DNA of 64,000 bases from Anaerocolumna cellulosilytica (GTDB lineage Bacteria; Bacillota; Clostridia; Lachnospirales; Lachnospiraceae): NCBI RefSeq assembly GCF_014218335.1, contig NZ_AP023367.1, positions 449,001 through 513,000 on the forward strand. The letters are read 5' to 3'. Under the pieces are notes generated by a model. That model worked only from the letters and a program-made list of their open reading frames with translations, was not told the origin of the DNA and did no database searches. Shown here piece by piece: positions 27,251 to 36,305 of the stretch. The translations under genes were made by a program, and so were the position numbers. Each line of letters starts with the position of its first letter. The first letter of the stretch is position 1.

Positions 27251-29158
27251 TTGTATCAATGGTTAGACAGTGTATATTCGGATGGGTCAAAATACTATAT
27301 AAGTAACCCTTATCCAGTAAAAGGAGAAACCATATCCATTCGGCTGCGAATGCTTGAGAACACAGAAATAACTAATGTTTTATTGAGAACCAAAGAATTT
27401 GGTATGGAACGGCTCTATACTATGGAAATTCTGAAAAAAGAGAGAGGCCTCCTCTATTTTACGTGTGATGTTACGGTTCAGGAGACTAGATTACAGTACC
27501 AATTCTATCTGGTTACAAAGGAAGGCATCTATTATTACACGCAATACCGGATTACAGATTACATACCGGAAGAATCGAGAGATTTTACCATATTGGTTGA
27601 TTACCAGAGGCCGGACTGGATGAAAAAAGCGGTTTTTTATCAGATATTTCCGGAACGGTTTTGTAATGGGCAACCGGAGCTTTCTGTTAAAGATGGTGAA
27701 TATACCTACCAGGGACATAAAGCTATACAGGTAAAAGAATGGAATAAGCCTGCGCTTACTTGGGAAGAGGGGCATGGCGTTGACTTTTATGGGGGAGATT
27801 TGTACGGAATTCTTGAACAATTGGATTACCTTCAGCAATTGGGAATTACGGCAATCTATTTAAATCCGATTTTTGTATCTCCCTCCGTGCACAAATATGA
27901 TTGCATTGACTTTTATCATGTAGACCCTCACCTTGGGGGAGATGCAGCATTGGCTAAATTAGCAGAGGAACTTCATATCAGAAATATGAAATTGATTTTG
28001 GATATTTCTATTAACCATACAAGTTCTGCCGGGGAATGGTTTAACCGAGAGAATGAATTTTATGAGAAAGAGGTAGGGGCTTACCAGAATAAGGAGGCAA
28101 TCGAACGGGATTTTTACTTTTTCGATAAAGAAAACCGCTACGATACCTGGGTAGGTGTACAAACCATGCCTAAATTAAACTATACTTCAGAGGAATTAAG
28201 AAACCGGATATACAAATCCTCTAATTCGGTTTTAAAAAAATGGATACAGGCTCCTTATCATATCGACGGCTGGAGATTTGATGTTGCAGATTGTATGGCA
28301 AGGAATGAGACGATTGATTTATATCATGAAGTATGGAGAGAGATTCGGCAGGAATTAAAAAAGGAAAGGCCGGATATATTGATTTTGGCTGAGGATTGGT
28401 CAGATTGTGCAGGTATGTTTCAGGGGGAGGAATGGGACTCTGCAATGAATTATTTTGGATGTACCAGACCCATTCGGGAGTTTCTTGGAGAGACAGATTT
28501 ATTCCATGCAAGAAATGAAATTTTAAGAAAAGTACCGGTGCGTATGAGTGCCAGACAATTGAAAAATCGGATACTTAGCTACTATTCCATAATACCCGGT
28601 GGAATCTGGAATCAGTTATTTAATTTGTTAGGCAGTCATGATATTGCAAGACTACATAATAATACGCAGATTCATCCGGAAGAATATCGCGGTGCTGTCA
28701 TAATGCTATTTACTTTACCGGGAACACCCAGTATATATTATGGGGATGAAATACTGTTGGCTGGAAGAATCACCGATAATGAGGGATTTCGCTATCCAAT
28801 GGACTGGAGCAAAGCACTCAGTAAAGAGAAGGAGGAGAATTACTGGTTGTATCAAAAGCTTGCCCTTCTTCGTCAAAGTTCAGAGGCTTTAAGTGATGGT
28901 GGGTTTATAGTAGTCTGTGAGGAAGGTTATGTGTTTGCTTTTGCAAGATTTACAGAAACAGAACTTATATTAGTTATTTGTTCCACGGATTCTAAAGAGC
29001 AGGAGATAATCTTGCCATTAAAGAACTTTGGTATAAAGGATATATCAATGCAGGAAGATTATTTTGGAGTACAGATTTGTGCTAAGGCAGAGGAAGGTAT
29101 GCTAAAGCTTAATGTTTTGGCCCATCAGAGTTATTTATTGCAGATTAATCTTACATAA
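27251..29158 (+). CDS. GH13 neopullulanase/cyclomaltodextrinase-like enzyme
   Basis: An N-terminal CBM34-like domain (about 1-110) precedes the GH13 barrel (AVFYQIFPERF, DGWRFDVADCM). Catalytic residues counted from TTG 27251 are Asp344, Glu381 (ILAEDW) and Asp464 (LGSHDIARL). No signal peptide, so it acts inside the cell. I prefer TTG 27251 because AGGGGGAGA lies 5 bp before it; ATG 27203, overlapping the GH31 stop, lacks a good ribosome binding site. N-terminal CBM34-type enzymes open cyclodextrins and pullulan, which suits the secreted CGTase-like enzyme next door. Confidence 0.9.
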   Translation: MYQWLDSVYSDGSKYYISNPYPVKGETISIRLRMLENTEITNVLLRTKEFGMERLYTMEILKKERGLLYFTCDVTVQETRLQYQFYLVTKEGIYYYTQYRITDYIPEESRDFTILVDYQRPDWMKKAVFYQIFPERFCNGQPELSVKDGEYTYQGHKAIQVKEWNKPALTWEEGHGVDFYGGDLYGILEQLDYLQQLGITAIYLNPIFVSPSVHKYDCIDFYHVDPHLGGDAALAKLAEELHIRNMKLILDISINHTSSAGEWFNRENEFYEKEVGAYQNKEAIERDFYFFDKENRYDTWVGVQTMPKLNYTSEELRNRIYKSSNSVLKKWIQAPYHIDGWRFDVADCMARNETIDLYHEVWREIRQELKKERPDILILAEDWSDCAGMFQGEEWDSAMNYFGCTRPIREFLGETDLFHARNEILRKVPVRMSARQLKNRILSYYSIIPGGIWNQLFNLLGSHDIARLHNNTQIHPEEYRGAVIMLFTLPGTPSIYYGDEILLAGRITDNEGFRYPMDWSKALSKEKEENYWLYQKLALLRQSSEALSDGGFIVVCEEGYVFAFARFTETELILVICSTDSKEQEIILPLKNFGIKDISMQEDYFGVQICAKAEEGMLKLNVLAHQSYLLQINLT

Positions 29159-29301
29159 TACGATGTTAAGCCGCTTTTTATGGGTGGAGTAAAAAGTGGT
29201 TTGATATAGAGGCGTGTAATCCATCGACACGCTGTACATATGAAAAAGCATATGTAAGGAGTTTCCTTTGTATGAAAGAAGAAAACATCTTGAGTTTACG
29301 T
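29159..29301 (+). promoter_or_regulatory. Hairpin-rich leader before the CGTase-like gene
   Basis: A weak terminator-like hairpin (AAGCCGCTTTTTA with TAAAAAGTGGTTT, 29167-29202) is followed by GCGTGT/ACACGC (29211-29233) and ACATATG/CATATGT (29237-29256). A frame starting at ATG 29272 overlaps the true gene and is not protein-like in its later part. Confidence 0.45.
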
Positions 29302-29324
29302 GTGCTTAAGCACGCAGATAGGAG
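29302..29324 (+). promoter_or_regulatory. Hairpin-plus-SD motif, copy 1 (CGTase-like gene)
   Basis: GTGCTTAAGCAC (29302-29313) is a perfect palindrome directly followed by GCAGATAGGAG, whose AGGAG is the ribosome binding site for ATG 29330. The same 23-nt arrangement recurs before two other genes in this window. Confidence 0.55.
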
Positions 29325-29329
29325 GTCGC

Positions 29330-31585
29330 ATGAGAAAAAATCATTCTATGTTAAAAGTAATTTTTTCAACAATGGCAGCAGCACTTTTTATAACTTCAGG
29401 AGTTCTGCCACAATCTCCCCGCTTAGTACAGGCCAATGCGGGTTATGTAGAGAATTTAGGTCCGGTGACAGCAAAGGATGTGGTATATCAGATTATTACA
29501 GACCGTTTTTATGATGGAGATACCAGTAATAATATTCCGGATGGCTCTAATCCGTCTTATTTTGATGGAACCGGAGGTAACTTAAATCACTTTCAGGGTG
29601 GTGACTGGCAGGGTATTATTGAAAAGATTCCCTATTTGAAAAATATGGGTATAACTGCGGTCTGGATTACAGCACCTTATGCAAACCGTGAAGATGCTAC
29701 TGTTAGTGGTAATAATAGCTGGGTAGCATATCATGGATATCACGTTCGGAATTACTTTGCAACGAACGAACATTTTGGTACGTTAAATACCTTTAAAGAG
29801 TTAAGGGATGAGCTTCATGCGAATGGTATAAAACTTGTAATAGATTTTGTTACGAATCATACCAGTGATACCTTTGTGGATGGTAAATTATATGAACCGG
29901 ATAAATTAGCAACCGGTGAGTATGCCATAGGTTCCGACGGAAAGCCTTATGATGCTAACGGAGACGGTATTGTTGAAAACCTTGTGGCAGATCCCAATAA
30001 CGACTATAACGGGTGGTTCCATCATTATGGCAACCGTGCGGACAGTCAAACCGATGTATGGAGCTACCGGAATAAAGACCTGGCCAACCTGGCGGATTTT
30101 TCTCAGGAAAATGCCCAAGTGGTATCCTACCTTGAGAGCGCAGTAGCATATTGGACAAGATTAGGCGTTGATGGAATTCGTCATGATGCCACCTTACATT
30201 TGAATCCTGCTTTTGTACGAGGATTGATGGATGCGACCAACAGTATACAGACAATTACGAATTTCGGGGAATTTTTTATCGGACGGCCCAGCTCAAAATA
30301 TAGTGAGTATATCAGTTTTCCCACCAGAACCGGAGTACATAATCTTGATTTTGAATTCTATAACGCAGCCACCTCAACATTTGGTAGTTTTTCAACTACT
30401 ATGAGTGATTTTGGTAATATGCTGCTTTACACTTCCGCAGATTATGATTATGAAAATCAAACTGTAACCTTCCTTGATAATCATGATGTCAGCCGTTTTG
30501 GTTACATTCAGCCAAACCAGAAACCTTATAATGCTGCATTAGCTGTATTATTAACCTCAAGAGGAATACCAAATATATATTATGGAACGGAGCAATATAT
30601 CAACCCCGGTTCTTCAAGTAACGATGCAGGGCGTGTCTTTATGCAGACCTCTGCAGGTTTTAATGAAAATACTACTGCATATAAGGTAATCGGTGAATTG
30701 TCAGAATTAAGACAGAACAATAATGCTGTAGCATACGGTACAACAAAAGTTTTATATAGCAGTAATGATGTCATTGTATTTGAACGTCAATTTTATGATG
30801 AATATGTAGTTGTTGCTGTTAACCGTCAACCGGATCAATCCTTTACTATAAATAATATAAAAACTAGTCTTCCGGCAGGAAATTATACCGATACACTAAA
30901 TGGCTTGTTATATGGTGATAGTGTAAATGTCAGTGCTTCCGCTGCGGGTAATGTAATAAATAGTTTGCATTTACAGGGTGGGGAAGTCAATGTATGGTCT
31001 TATGACATGGGTAATGATTCTACCAGTGCACCGCGTATTGGAGATGTTATAAATACAATGGGCAGAGCAGGACAGAAAGTGTATATTTCCGGACAGGGGC
31101 TTGGTGGTTCACCGGTAGTATCCTTTGGTACGGTACAGGCGACAGTGCTTTCGGCAACAGATACCAATATTGTAGCTGTAGTTCCTGGTGGTGCAGTTGC
31201 AGGCATGAATAATATTACGGTAACAAATAATGGAGCAGCCAGTAATGCGTTTAAATATAATGTTCTAACAGCTGACCAGAATCAGGTGATTTTTCATGTG
31301 AATGCGCAGACCAATTACGGTGAAAATGTTTATGTTGTGGGCAGTATACCGGAACTAGGTTCCTGGAATCCGGATAAGAGCACAGAAGCGATGCTATGCC
31401 CGGAATATCCTCATTGGTATCTGCCTGTTAGTGTACCAGTAGGAACTACCTTTGAATTCAAATTTATTAAAAAAGATGCAAATGGAAATGTTGTTTGGGA
31501 AAGCACTTCAAACCGTGTATTTACCTCCAGTTCTGATAGCACAGGAGTTGTAAATACCCAGACTTATAATTGGAATCAGAATTAA
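29330..31585 (+). CDS. Secreted cyclodextrin glucanotransferase-like GH13 enzyme
   Basis: Residues 1-37 are a signal peptide ending VQANA. The GH13 catalytic domain has nucleophile Asp286 (DGIRHD), acid/base Glu314 (NFGEFF) and Asp386 (FLDNHD). An all-beta domain, a TIG/IPT domain (about 568-650) and a C-terminal CBM20 starch-binding module (about 656-751, NVYVVGSIPELGSWNP) follow, exactly the A-to-E layout of CGTases. The tyrosine in WSYRN aligns with the central aromatic residue of CGTases. Maltogenic amylases share the layout, so product type is not certain. ATG 29330 follows AGGAGG. Confidence 0.9.
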   Translation: MRKNHSMLKVIFSTMAAALFITSGVLPQSPRLVQANAGYVENLGPVTAKDVVYQIITDRFYDGDTSNNIPDGSNPSYFDGTGGNLNHFQGGDWQGIIEKIPYLKNMGITAVWITAPYANREDATVSGNNSWVAYHGYHVRNYFATNEHFGTLNTFKELRDELHANGIKLVIDFVTNHTSDTFVDGKLYEPDKLATGEYAIGSDGKPYDANGDGIVENLVADPNNDYNGWFHHYGNRADSQTDVWSYRNKDLANLADFSQENAQVVSYLESAVAYWTRLGVDGIRHDATLHLNPAFVRGLMDATNSIQTITNFGEFFIGRPSSKYSEYISFPTRTGVHNLDFEFYNAATSTFGSFSTTMSDFGNMLLYTSADYDYENQTVTFLDNHDVSRFGYIQPNQKPYNAALAVLLTSRGIPNIYYGTEQYINPGSSSNDAGRVFMQTSAGFNENTTAYKVIGELSELRQNNNAVAYGTTKVLYSSNDVIVFERQFYDEYVVVAVNRQPDQSFTINNIKTSLPAGNYTDTLNGLLYGDSVNVSASAAGNVINSLHLQGGEVNVWSYDMGNDSTSAPRIGDVINTMGRAGQKVYISGQGLGGSPVVSFGTVQATVLSATDTNIVAVVPGGAVAGMNNITVTNNGAASNAFKYNVLTADQNQVIFHVNAQTNYGENVYVVGSIPELGSWNPDKSTEAMLCPEYPHWYLPVSVPVGTTFEFKFIKKDANGNVVWESTSNRVFTSSSDSTGVVNTQTYNWNQN

Positions 31586-31684
31586 TGTAAGTATGTTATT
31601 GTATAAAGCACTCCATAACGCAAAAATAGCAATAGGATAGTATATTATGAGGAAACTGCTGCAAATTAAGTGATATTGCAGAAA

Positions 31685-31832
31685 GAAGCCCTTGGATTTT
31701 CCTTCACACACCGGTTTCATGACACATTGCCAGTTCTGCATGCGATAATCGAACAAAAATTGTTCGTTATCTGCATATAGAACTGGCAACTTGTCTTTCG
31801 GACAGTGTATTACAGGAAAATCCAAGGGCTTC
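31685..31832. repeat. 148-bp long imperfect hairpin (MITE-like)
   Basis: Outer arms GAAGCCCTTGGATTTTCCT (31685-31703) and its exact complement (31814-31832) match over 19 bp. Nested inside, TTGCCAGTTCT (31727-31737) pairs with AGAACTGGCAA (31779-31789), and CGAACAA pairs with TTGTTCG at the tip. No protein-coding reading is credible. The rest of the 31586-31959 gap shows nothing else. Confidence 0.7.
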
Positions 31833-31959
31833 ATAAAGCATTTTATTATTTTTACAACAGCTCTTATTATTTGTACAATGGCATGGATATATAGTATTCT
31901 TAATGCAGAAGAAAATTTAATTCTAATGTGATATTTTTAGAGGCTGAATTGTTATATAT

Positions 31960-32469
31960 ATGAAAACCAATCTACATATAGAAGGAGGTATTAATATTAA
32001 TACGGATATACTGGAAGTTTTTGAGCAATATAAGAACTTTGTATTTAGACTTGCATTAAGTTATACAAAATCCGTTCATGATGCGGAAGATATTAGCCAA
32101 ATTGTATTTATAAAGATGTTTCAGAACAAGGATAAAGTAGAAGAGGGAAAGGAAAAAGCATGGTTGGCAAAAGTAACGGTTAACGAGAGCAAAAATCTTC
32201 TGAAATCATTCTGGAGAAAAAATATAGTATCTATGGAACAGGAAATAGAGTTTGAGAATCCGGAATACAGCGAAATTTATGACAAGGTTATGAAATTGCA
32301 AGCAAAATACAGAGTCGTAATTCTTTTATACTATTTTGAAGCATATTCAACAAAAGAAATAGCAGATATATTAAATATTGGGCAATCACTTGTAACAACC
32401 CGTTTACAAAGGGCACGAAAAAAGCTGGAATCTATTTTAAAGGAGGAATGTTATGAATATACGATATAA
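31960..32469 (+). CDS. ECF-type RNA polymerase sigma factor
   Basis: Sigma region 2 (RLALSYTKSVHDAEDISQIV, FIKMFQN) and region 4 (YSTKEIADILNIGQSLVTTR, LQRARKKLE) are clear in this 169-residue frame. The start is uncertain: ATG 31960 has only a weak ribosome binding site, whereas a perfect AAGGAGGT lies at 31982-31989 inside the frame and points to ATT 31996 (protein beginning with NTDILEVF). The downstream anti-sigma-like gene overlaps by 17 nt. It likely serves an envelope or stress regulon. Confidence 0.88.
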   Translation: MKTNLHIEGGININTDILEVFEQYKNFVFRLALSYTKSVHDAEDISQIVFIKMFQNKDKVEEGKEKAWLAKVTVNESKNLLKSFWRKNIVSMEQEIEFENPEYSEIYDKVMKLQAKYRVVILLYYFEAYSTKEIADILNIGQSLVTTRLQRARKKLESILKEECYEYTI

Positions 32470-33070
32470 AGAAACCATGGAACAAGTAAAAATGCGGGAT
32501 AAATGCTCAAATGAAATTAAAGAAAATTTGTTAAATCTTTGCGATAAAACCAATGTGAGGGGAACAGCAATGAAAAGACAATTAGTTAAGAGAAGGATAG
32601 CCGCGGCTATTGTAGCAATAGTTTGCTTGATTTCTGCTACAGGAATCGTATACGCCTCAGATGGTATAATTTTAGAATATGTCTATTCCTTTTTTAACGG
32701 CGGAGGGATTACTCTTGATGAAAAAGACGGAGTATCTTTTTCAACGGTTGTGTTAGATTCAGAGCCTATATCACCAGTAGAATTAATCGATGGGAAAATG
32801 TATTTTATCGCAGATGGAAGTGGGGAAGATATAACGGATAAAATAAGTGATAGTATACCTTTTATTGGTGAATATACAGGTAAGGATGGTAATACTCATA
32901 AATTTATTATCGGGGGAAAGCCAATTGAGAATTATTATGGTTATAGAGAAGTTATTATTGATTCGAATGGAATATATATAGGTGGTATGGGGTGGTATGG
33001 AAATAAATTGTCTGATATAGAAAAACTTGAATGGGCGGTAAAAGGTGAGAGCTTACTTGGTTTAGAGTAG
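32453..33070 (+). CDS. Membrane protein, probable anti-sigma factor
   Basis: The gene overlaps the sigma gene by 17 nt and has AAAGGAGG ahead of ATG 32453. The 205-residue product has a cytoplasmic N-terminal 45 residues, one membrane helix (IAAAIVAIVCLISATGIVYA) and an extracellular domain. Overlap with a sigma gene and topology are those of an anti-sigma factor or its sensor. No zinc-binding anti-sigma motif is seen, so the class is unknown. Confidence 0.65.
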   Translation: MNIRYKETMEQVKMRDKCSNEIKENLLNLCDKTNVRGTAMKRQLVKRRIAAAIVAIVCLISATGIVYASDGIILEYVYSFFNGGGITLDEKDGVSFSTVVLDSEPISPVELIDGKMYFIADGSGEDITDKISDSIPFIGEYTGKDGNTHKFIIGGKPIENYYGYREVIIDSNGIYIGGMGWYGNKLSDIEKLEWAVKGESLLGLE

Positions 33071-33188
33071 GAAAGGCCAAGTTGTAAAGTAGAATAATCT
33101 GTTTAAATAAATGATTAACAATGGAAACAAAGTAAATATTATAGTAGAATATTATGTAATATTTACTAGTATGGTATAAAGCGATTCC

Positions 33189-33224
33189 AATAAGCTGTTT
33201 GCAGTGGCAGACAGCTTATTTTTA
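33189..33224 (+). terminator. Rho-independent terminator
   Basis: AATAAGCTGT (33189-33198) pairs with ACAGCTTATT (33211-33220), followed by TTTAT. It closes the first sigma/anti-sigma operon. Confidence 0.8.
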
Positions 33225-33297
33225 TATAAAAAATTTTTTTGTAACGAATTGTGATATTCTAACACTAATTAGTAGAAAGGGGGATTAAGACAGGGCG

Positions 33298-33774
33298 ATG
33301 GATTCCATGGAACAAATATATAGGAAATATGCTAAGAATGTTTATGGCTTTCTTCTGACGAAAACACAGAATCCGGATTTAGCGGAGGAACTGACACAGG
33401 AAACCTTTTATCAGGCAGTAAAAGGTATTGACAATTTTAAAGGGAAAAGTAGTGTTTCTACCTGGCTTTGCGGAATTGCAAAGAATATCTGGTATGAGTA
33501 TATGAGGAAACAGAAAAATCAAGTCTCCCTCGAAGAAGCGTCAGAAGTGTCAGTTAATTCCGCGGAAGCAGATTTCTTTAAAGCATGGAGTAATATGAAT
33601 GTGCTTAAAGTACTGCACAAATTGAAAGATCCCATGCGTGAAGTAATGTACCTGCGTTTGATTGGAAATCTTACCTTTCGTCAGATAGGAGAAATCATGG
33701 ATAAAAGTGAAAACTGGGCAAGAGTAACTTATTATCGTGGAAAAGAAATTGTTATTAAGGAGGCAGGATTGTAA
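33298..33774 (+). CDS. ECF-type RNA polymerase sigma factor (second)
   Basis: The 158-residue protein has region 2 (YGFLLTKTQNPDLAEELTQE, TFYQAV; STWLCGIAKNIW) and region 4 (MYLRLIGNLTFRQIGEIMDK). Its stop TAA shares an A with the ATG of the next gene, so the two are translationally coupled. AAAGGGGG at 33277-33284 precedes ATG 33298 at long spacing. Confidence 0.92.
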   Translation: MDSMEQIYRKYAKNVYGFLLTKTQNPDLAEELTQETFYQAVKGIDNFKGKSSVSTWLCGIAKNIWYEYMRKQKNQVSLEEASEVSVNSAEADFFKAWSNMNVLKVLHKLKDPMREVMYLRLIGNLTFRQIGEIMDKSENWARVTYYRGKEIVIKEAGL

Positions 33775-34766
33775 TGAAAAGTAAAATACCTTGTGAAATA
33801 GTGCAGGACTTAATGCCGTTATTTATAGAGGAACTAACATCAGAAGCAACAAACAGGGAGATGAAAAAACATCTGGAAGAATGCAATGAATGTCAGGCAC
33901 ATTATAAGAACATGAAAAGCAGGCTTGTAGGCGAAAAAGAGCAGGAAGAAGAGAAGTCCGTCAAAGAGATTAACTACTTAAGAAAAATAAGAAGAAATAA
34001 CAATAAAAAGGTGTTATTCGGAATATTAAGTGTGCTGCTGCTACTAATTGCCGCCACAGTGGTAAAATTATATGTTATTGGATATCGGGTGAACTCATAT
34101 GATATTACTTACTTGAATACAGATGAAAGTCAATTGAATTTTGGCGGGATTTTTTATGACATATCTGATACCTATAAAGGATATAGGCTAAAGACAGAAG
34201 AAGACGGGAGGAAAGAATTGATATTATATGCACGACGGAGGTCCTTGTGGAGCCGGGAACGTGTCTTTAATTTGAAGATTAATCTAAATGATTTAGAGAC
34301 GGAAGTTAATATTAACGGAAATACAGTTAAAGCAAATGGTACGGTTATTACAAAGTTAGCCAATGATTTATACAATGCCAAAAACAAGTATGTGGGTGAT
34401 ATGTCTTCCAATGCCAAAATAGCATCTATTCTTGGAGTGCCAAAGACCTTGGGTAATTTCACGAATTCCTTACAGACAACCAAGGAGCCATACGGTTGGA
34501 CAATGGACTTCGAAAAAAGTACCTCTAATTCTAACATATTTGAGGAAAGAATAAAAAGTTATGCCTGTGTCCTAATTGCATTAATTGATAATTTGGGAGA
34601 GGTTAGCTGGAAGTATACCGTTGAAACGGAGAAAACTCCTATAGAACGGAACAATACGATTACAGAAGGGCAATGTACAGAATATATTGGAAGCCCTATA
34701 AAATCCTTTTCTAAAAGCCCTGAAAAAGTGCAGGAGTTATTGGAAATATTAAAGATTGAATATTAA
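33774..34766 (+). CDS. Anti-sigma factor with zinc-finger HC2 domain
   Basis: The N-terminus carries the zinc-binding anti-sigma motif (CEIVQDLMPLFIEELTS, then HLEECNECQAHY). A membrane helix lies at about 82-105 (VLFGILSVLLLLIAATVVKL), followed by a 225-residue outer domain. Such proteins hold their sigma factor at the membrane until a signal comes. It overlaps the sigma gene by 1 nt. Confidence 0.9.
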   Translation: MKSKIPCEIVQDLMPLFIEELTSEATNREMKKHLEECNECQAHYKNMKSRLVGEKEQEEEKSVKEINYLRKIRRNNNKKVLFGILSVLLLLIAATVVKLYVIGYRVNSYDITYLNTDESQLNFGGIFYDISDTYKGYRLKTEEDGRKELILYARRRSLWSRERVFNLKINLNDLETEVNINGNTVKANGTVITKLANDLYNAKNKYVGDMSSNAKIASILGVPKTLGNFTNSLQTTKEPYGWTMDFEKSTSNSNIFEERIKSYACVLIALIDNLGEVSWKYTVETEKTPIERNNTITEGQCTEYIGSPIKSFSKSPEKVQELLEILKIEY

Positions 34767-34908
34767 TGTTAGCAATAGTAAGGATTCTAAACATAATTAT
34801 TAATGAAAATCCAGAAAAGAAATATTGAAATAATAAATAGTTTATGGTATAAATAAATACAAATAAATAGAAATATAATTTAAAGTATTAGGCTGGTGCC
34901 TTGATCCA

Positions 34909-34941
34909 CGTCTGTTAGGGAAAATCTAACAGGCGTTTTTT
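34909..34941 (+). terminator. Terminator-like hairpin in the yitT leader
   Basis: CGTCTGTTAG (34909-34918) pairs with CTAACAGGCG (34926-34935), followed by TTTTTT. It lies 60 bp before the first YitT gene, so it either ends the anti-sigma operon or acts as an attenuator. Confidence 0.65.
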
Positions 34942-35000
34942 ATGTAAGAAAGGGGCTTTGTACAGGCTAATTGCGGACAAAGCTTTTGAAGGAGGTATGA

Positions 35001-35870
35001 ATGAAAAAGAGGAGATTAGTATTTGACATATTGATTGTTATATTTGGAAATATTTTATATGCGATTGGAATTGTTTTCTTTATTATGCCGTCGGGGTTGA
35101 TTACGGGAGGGACGACGGGTATAGCAATGAGTATCAATCACTTCACTGGTTTACCGGTATCTTATTTTATATTTTTCTTTAACATAACAATGTTTGTGTT
35201 GGGTTTTCTGATTTTGGGAAGAAACTTTGCCCTAACGACATTGGTCAGTACCTTTTGCTATCCGATAGCCTTGGAATTATTGCAGAAAACATTGGGTGAT
35301 TTCCAGCTTACGAATGATATCTTTTTATGTACGCTATTTGGCGGGCTTTGTATAGGAGCAGCCATTGCAATAGTGATTCGGGCGGGTGCAAGTACAGGAG
35401 GAATGGATATACCTCCATTGATTCTTAACAAGTATACCCGCATTTCCGTGTCCGTCAGTTTATATATTGCGGACTGTGTGATACTCGCTTTTCAGACTGC
35501 CTTCAGCGATAAAGAAAAGGTTCTTTATGGAATTGTTTTGGTACTGGTGTATTCCATTGTTTTGGACAGGCTTCTTATGTTAGGTACGAACAAAATGCAA
35601 TTGAAAATAGTAAGTGACAGATCGGAAGTTATTAAAGAAGCTATTATTTCAGAGATTGACAGAGGGGTAACGCTGCTGCATGGTAAAACGGGATATCTCG
35701 AAAAAGAAACAGACATTCTGTTAAGTGTGGTTTCCAACAGAGAACTTTATAAAGTAGAAAAGCTGGTACATCAAATCGATGAAGATGCATTTGTAATGAT
35801 AAGCCGTGTCAGTGAAGTAAGAGGAAGAGGTTTTTCGGTTGGAAAGAAATATTTACAAAAACAATCTTAA
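35001..35870 (+). CDS. YitT family membrane protein (copy 1)
   Basis: The 289-residue protein has the YitT layout: a membrane part with five or six helices and the GLITGGTTGIAMSI and ASTGGMDIPPLIL motifs, followed by a cytoplasmic DUF2179 domain (DRGVTLLHGKTGYLEKETDI). The function is unknown. GAAGGAGGT precedes ATG 35001. A paralogue of the same size lies at 40485. Confidence 0.88.
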   Translation: MKKRRLVFDILIVIFGNILYAIGIVFFIMPSGLITGGTTGIAMSINHFTGLPVSYFIFFFNITMFVLGFLILGRNFALTTLVSTFCYPIALELLQKTLGDFQLTNDIFLCTLFGGLCIGAAIAIVIRAGASTGGMDIPPLILNKYTRISVSVSLYIADCVILAFQTAFSDKEKVLYGIVLVLVYSIVLDRLLMLGTNKMQLKIVSDRSEVIKEAIISEIDRGVTLLHGKTGYLEKETDILLSVVSNRELYKVEKLVHQIDEDAFVMISRVSEVRGRGFSVGKKYLQKQS

Positions 35871-35951
35871 ATTAAAAGTTGACGAATTTTTAATTGTGTT
35901 AACATAACACCAATTTATTTTATTTAGATGCAAATGGCAGTGGAGTTGACG

Positions 35952-36005
35952 TACAGTAAATGTCATTCTTAGCGAAAGTTAGGAATGGGGTTTGCTGTAT
36001 TTTTT
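35952..36005 (+). terminator. Terminator behind the first yitT gene
   Basis: TACAGTAAA (35952-35960) pairs with TTTGCTGTA (35991-35999), with CATTC/GAATG inside, followed by six T. Confidence 0.75.
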
Positions 36006-36215
36006 ATGCAAAAAACAAATATTCCGAAGAATGTTACGGTGGGAACAGTAATAGCATAATCCCTGTTAATTTGTAAGAGTGTTTGGAATAATATACATAA
36101 TAGTACTTATGTGAAATGCTCTTTTATCATCTGTGGGGTTGTACATTTGCAATAAGTATATATAATAGATAGCAGGGACAAAACGTAACGTGCCTGTGGC
36201 ACAAAGTTTATAAGC

Positions 36216-36300
36216 TTAAAAAGGAACACAGATGGGAGTTTAAGTTGAAACCAAGTTTCAACATCTTGATTTATATATGCAAAAAGTACACGGATAGGAG
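36216..36300 (+). promoter_or_regulatory. Degenerate copies of the hairpin-plus-SD motif and a leader ORF
   Basis: AACACAGATGGGAG (36225-36238) and ACACGGATAGGAG (36288-36300) resemble the SD motif found at 29302, 38735 and 51029. The first serves TTG 36244, which opens a 19-codon frame ending TAA 36302-36304, one base before ATG 36306. The second serves ATG 36306. Upstream, GTGCC/GGCAC (36190-36202) forms a small hairpin. A coupled leader peptide is possible. Confidence 0.4.
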
Positions 36301-36305
36301 TTAAA

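Noticed and set aside
29272-29514. Frame of 80 codons from ATG 29272
   Set aside because: It overlaps the signal peptide region of the secreted GH13 gene in another frame, which has the better start at 29330.
31508-31834. Minus-strand frame of 108 codons
   Set aside because: It runs through the 148-bp hairpin and the end of the CGTase-like gene; no start with ribosome binding site and no domain.
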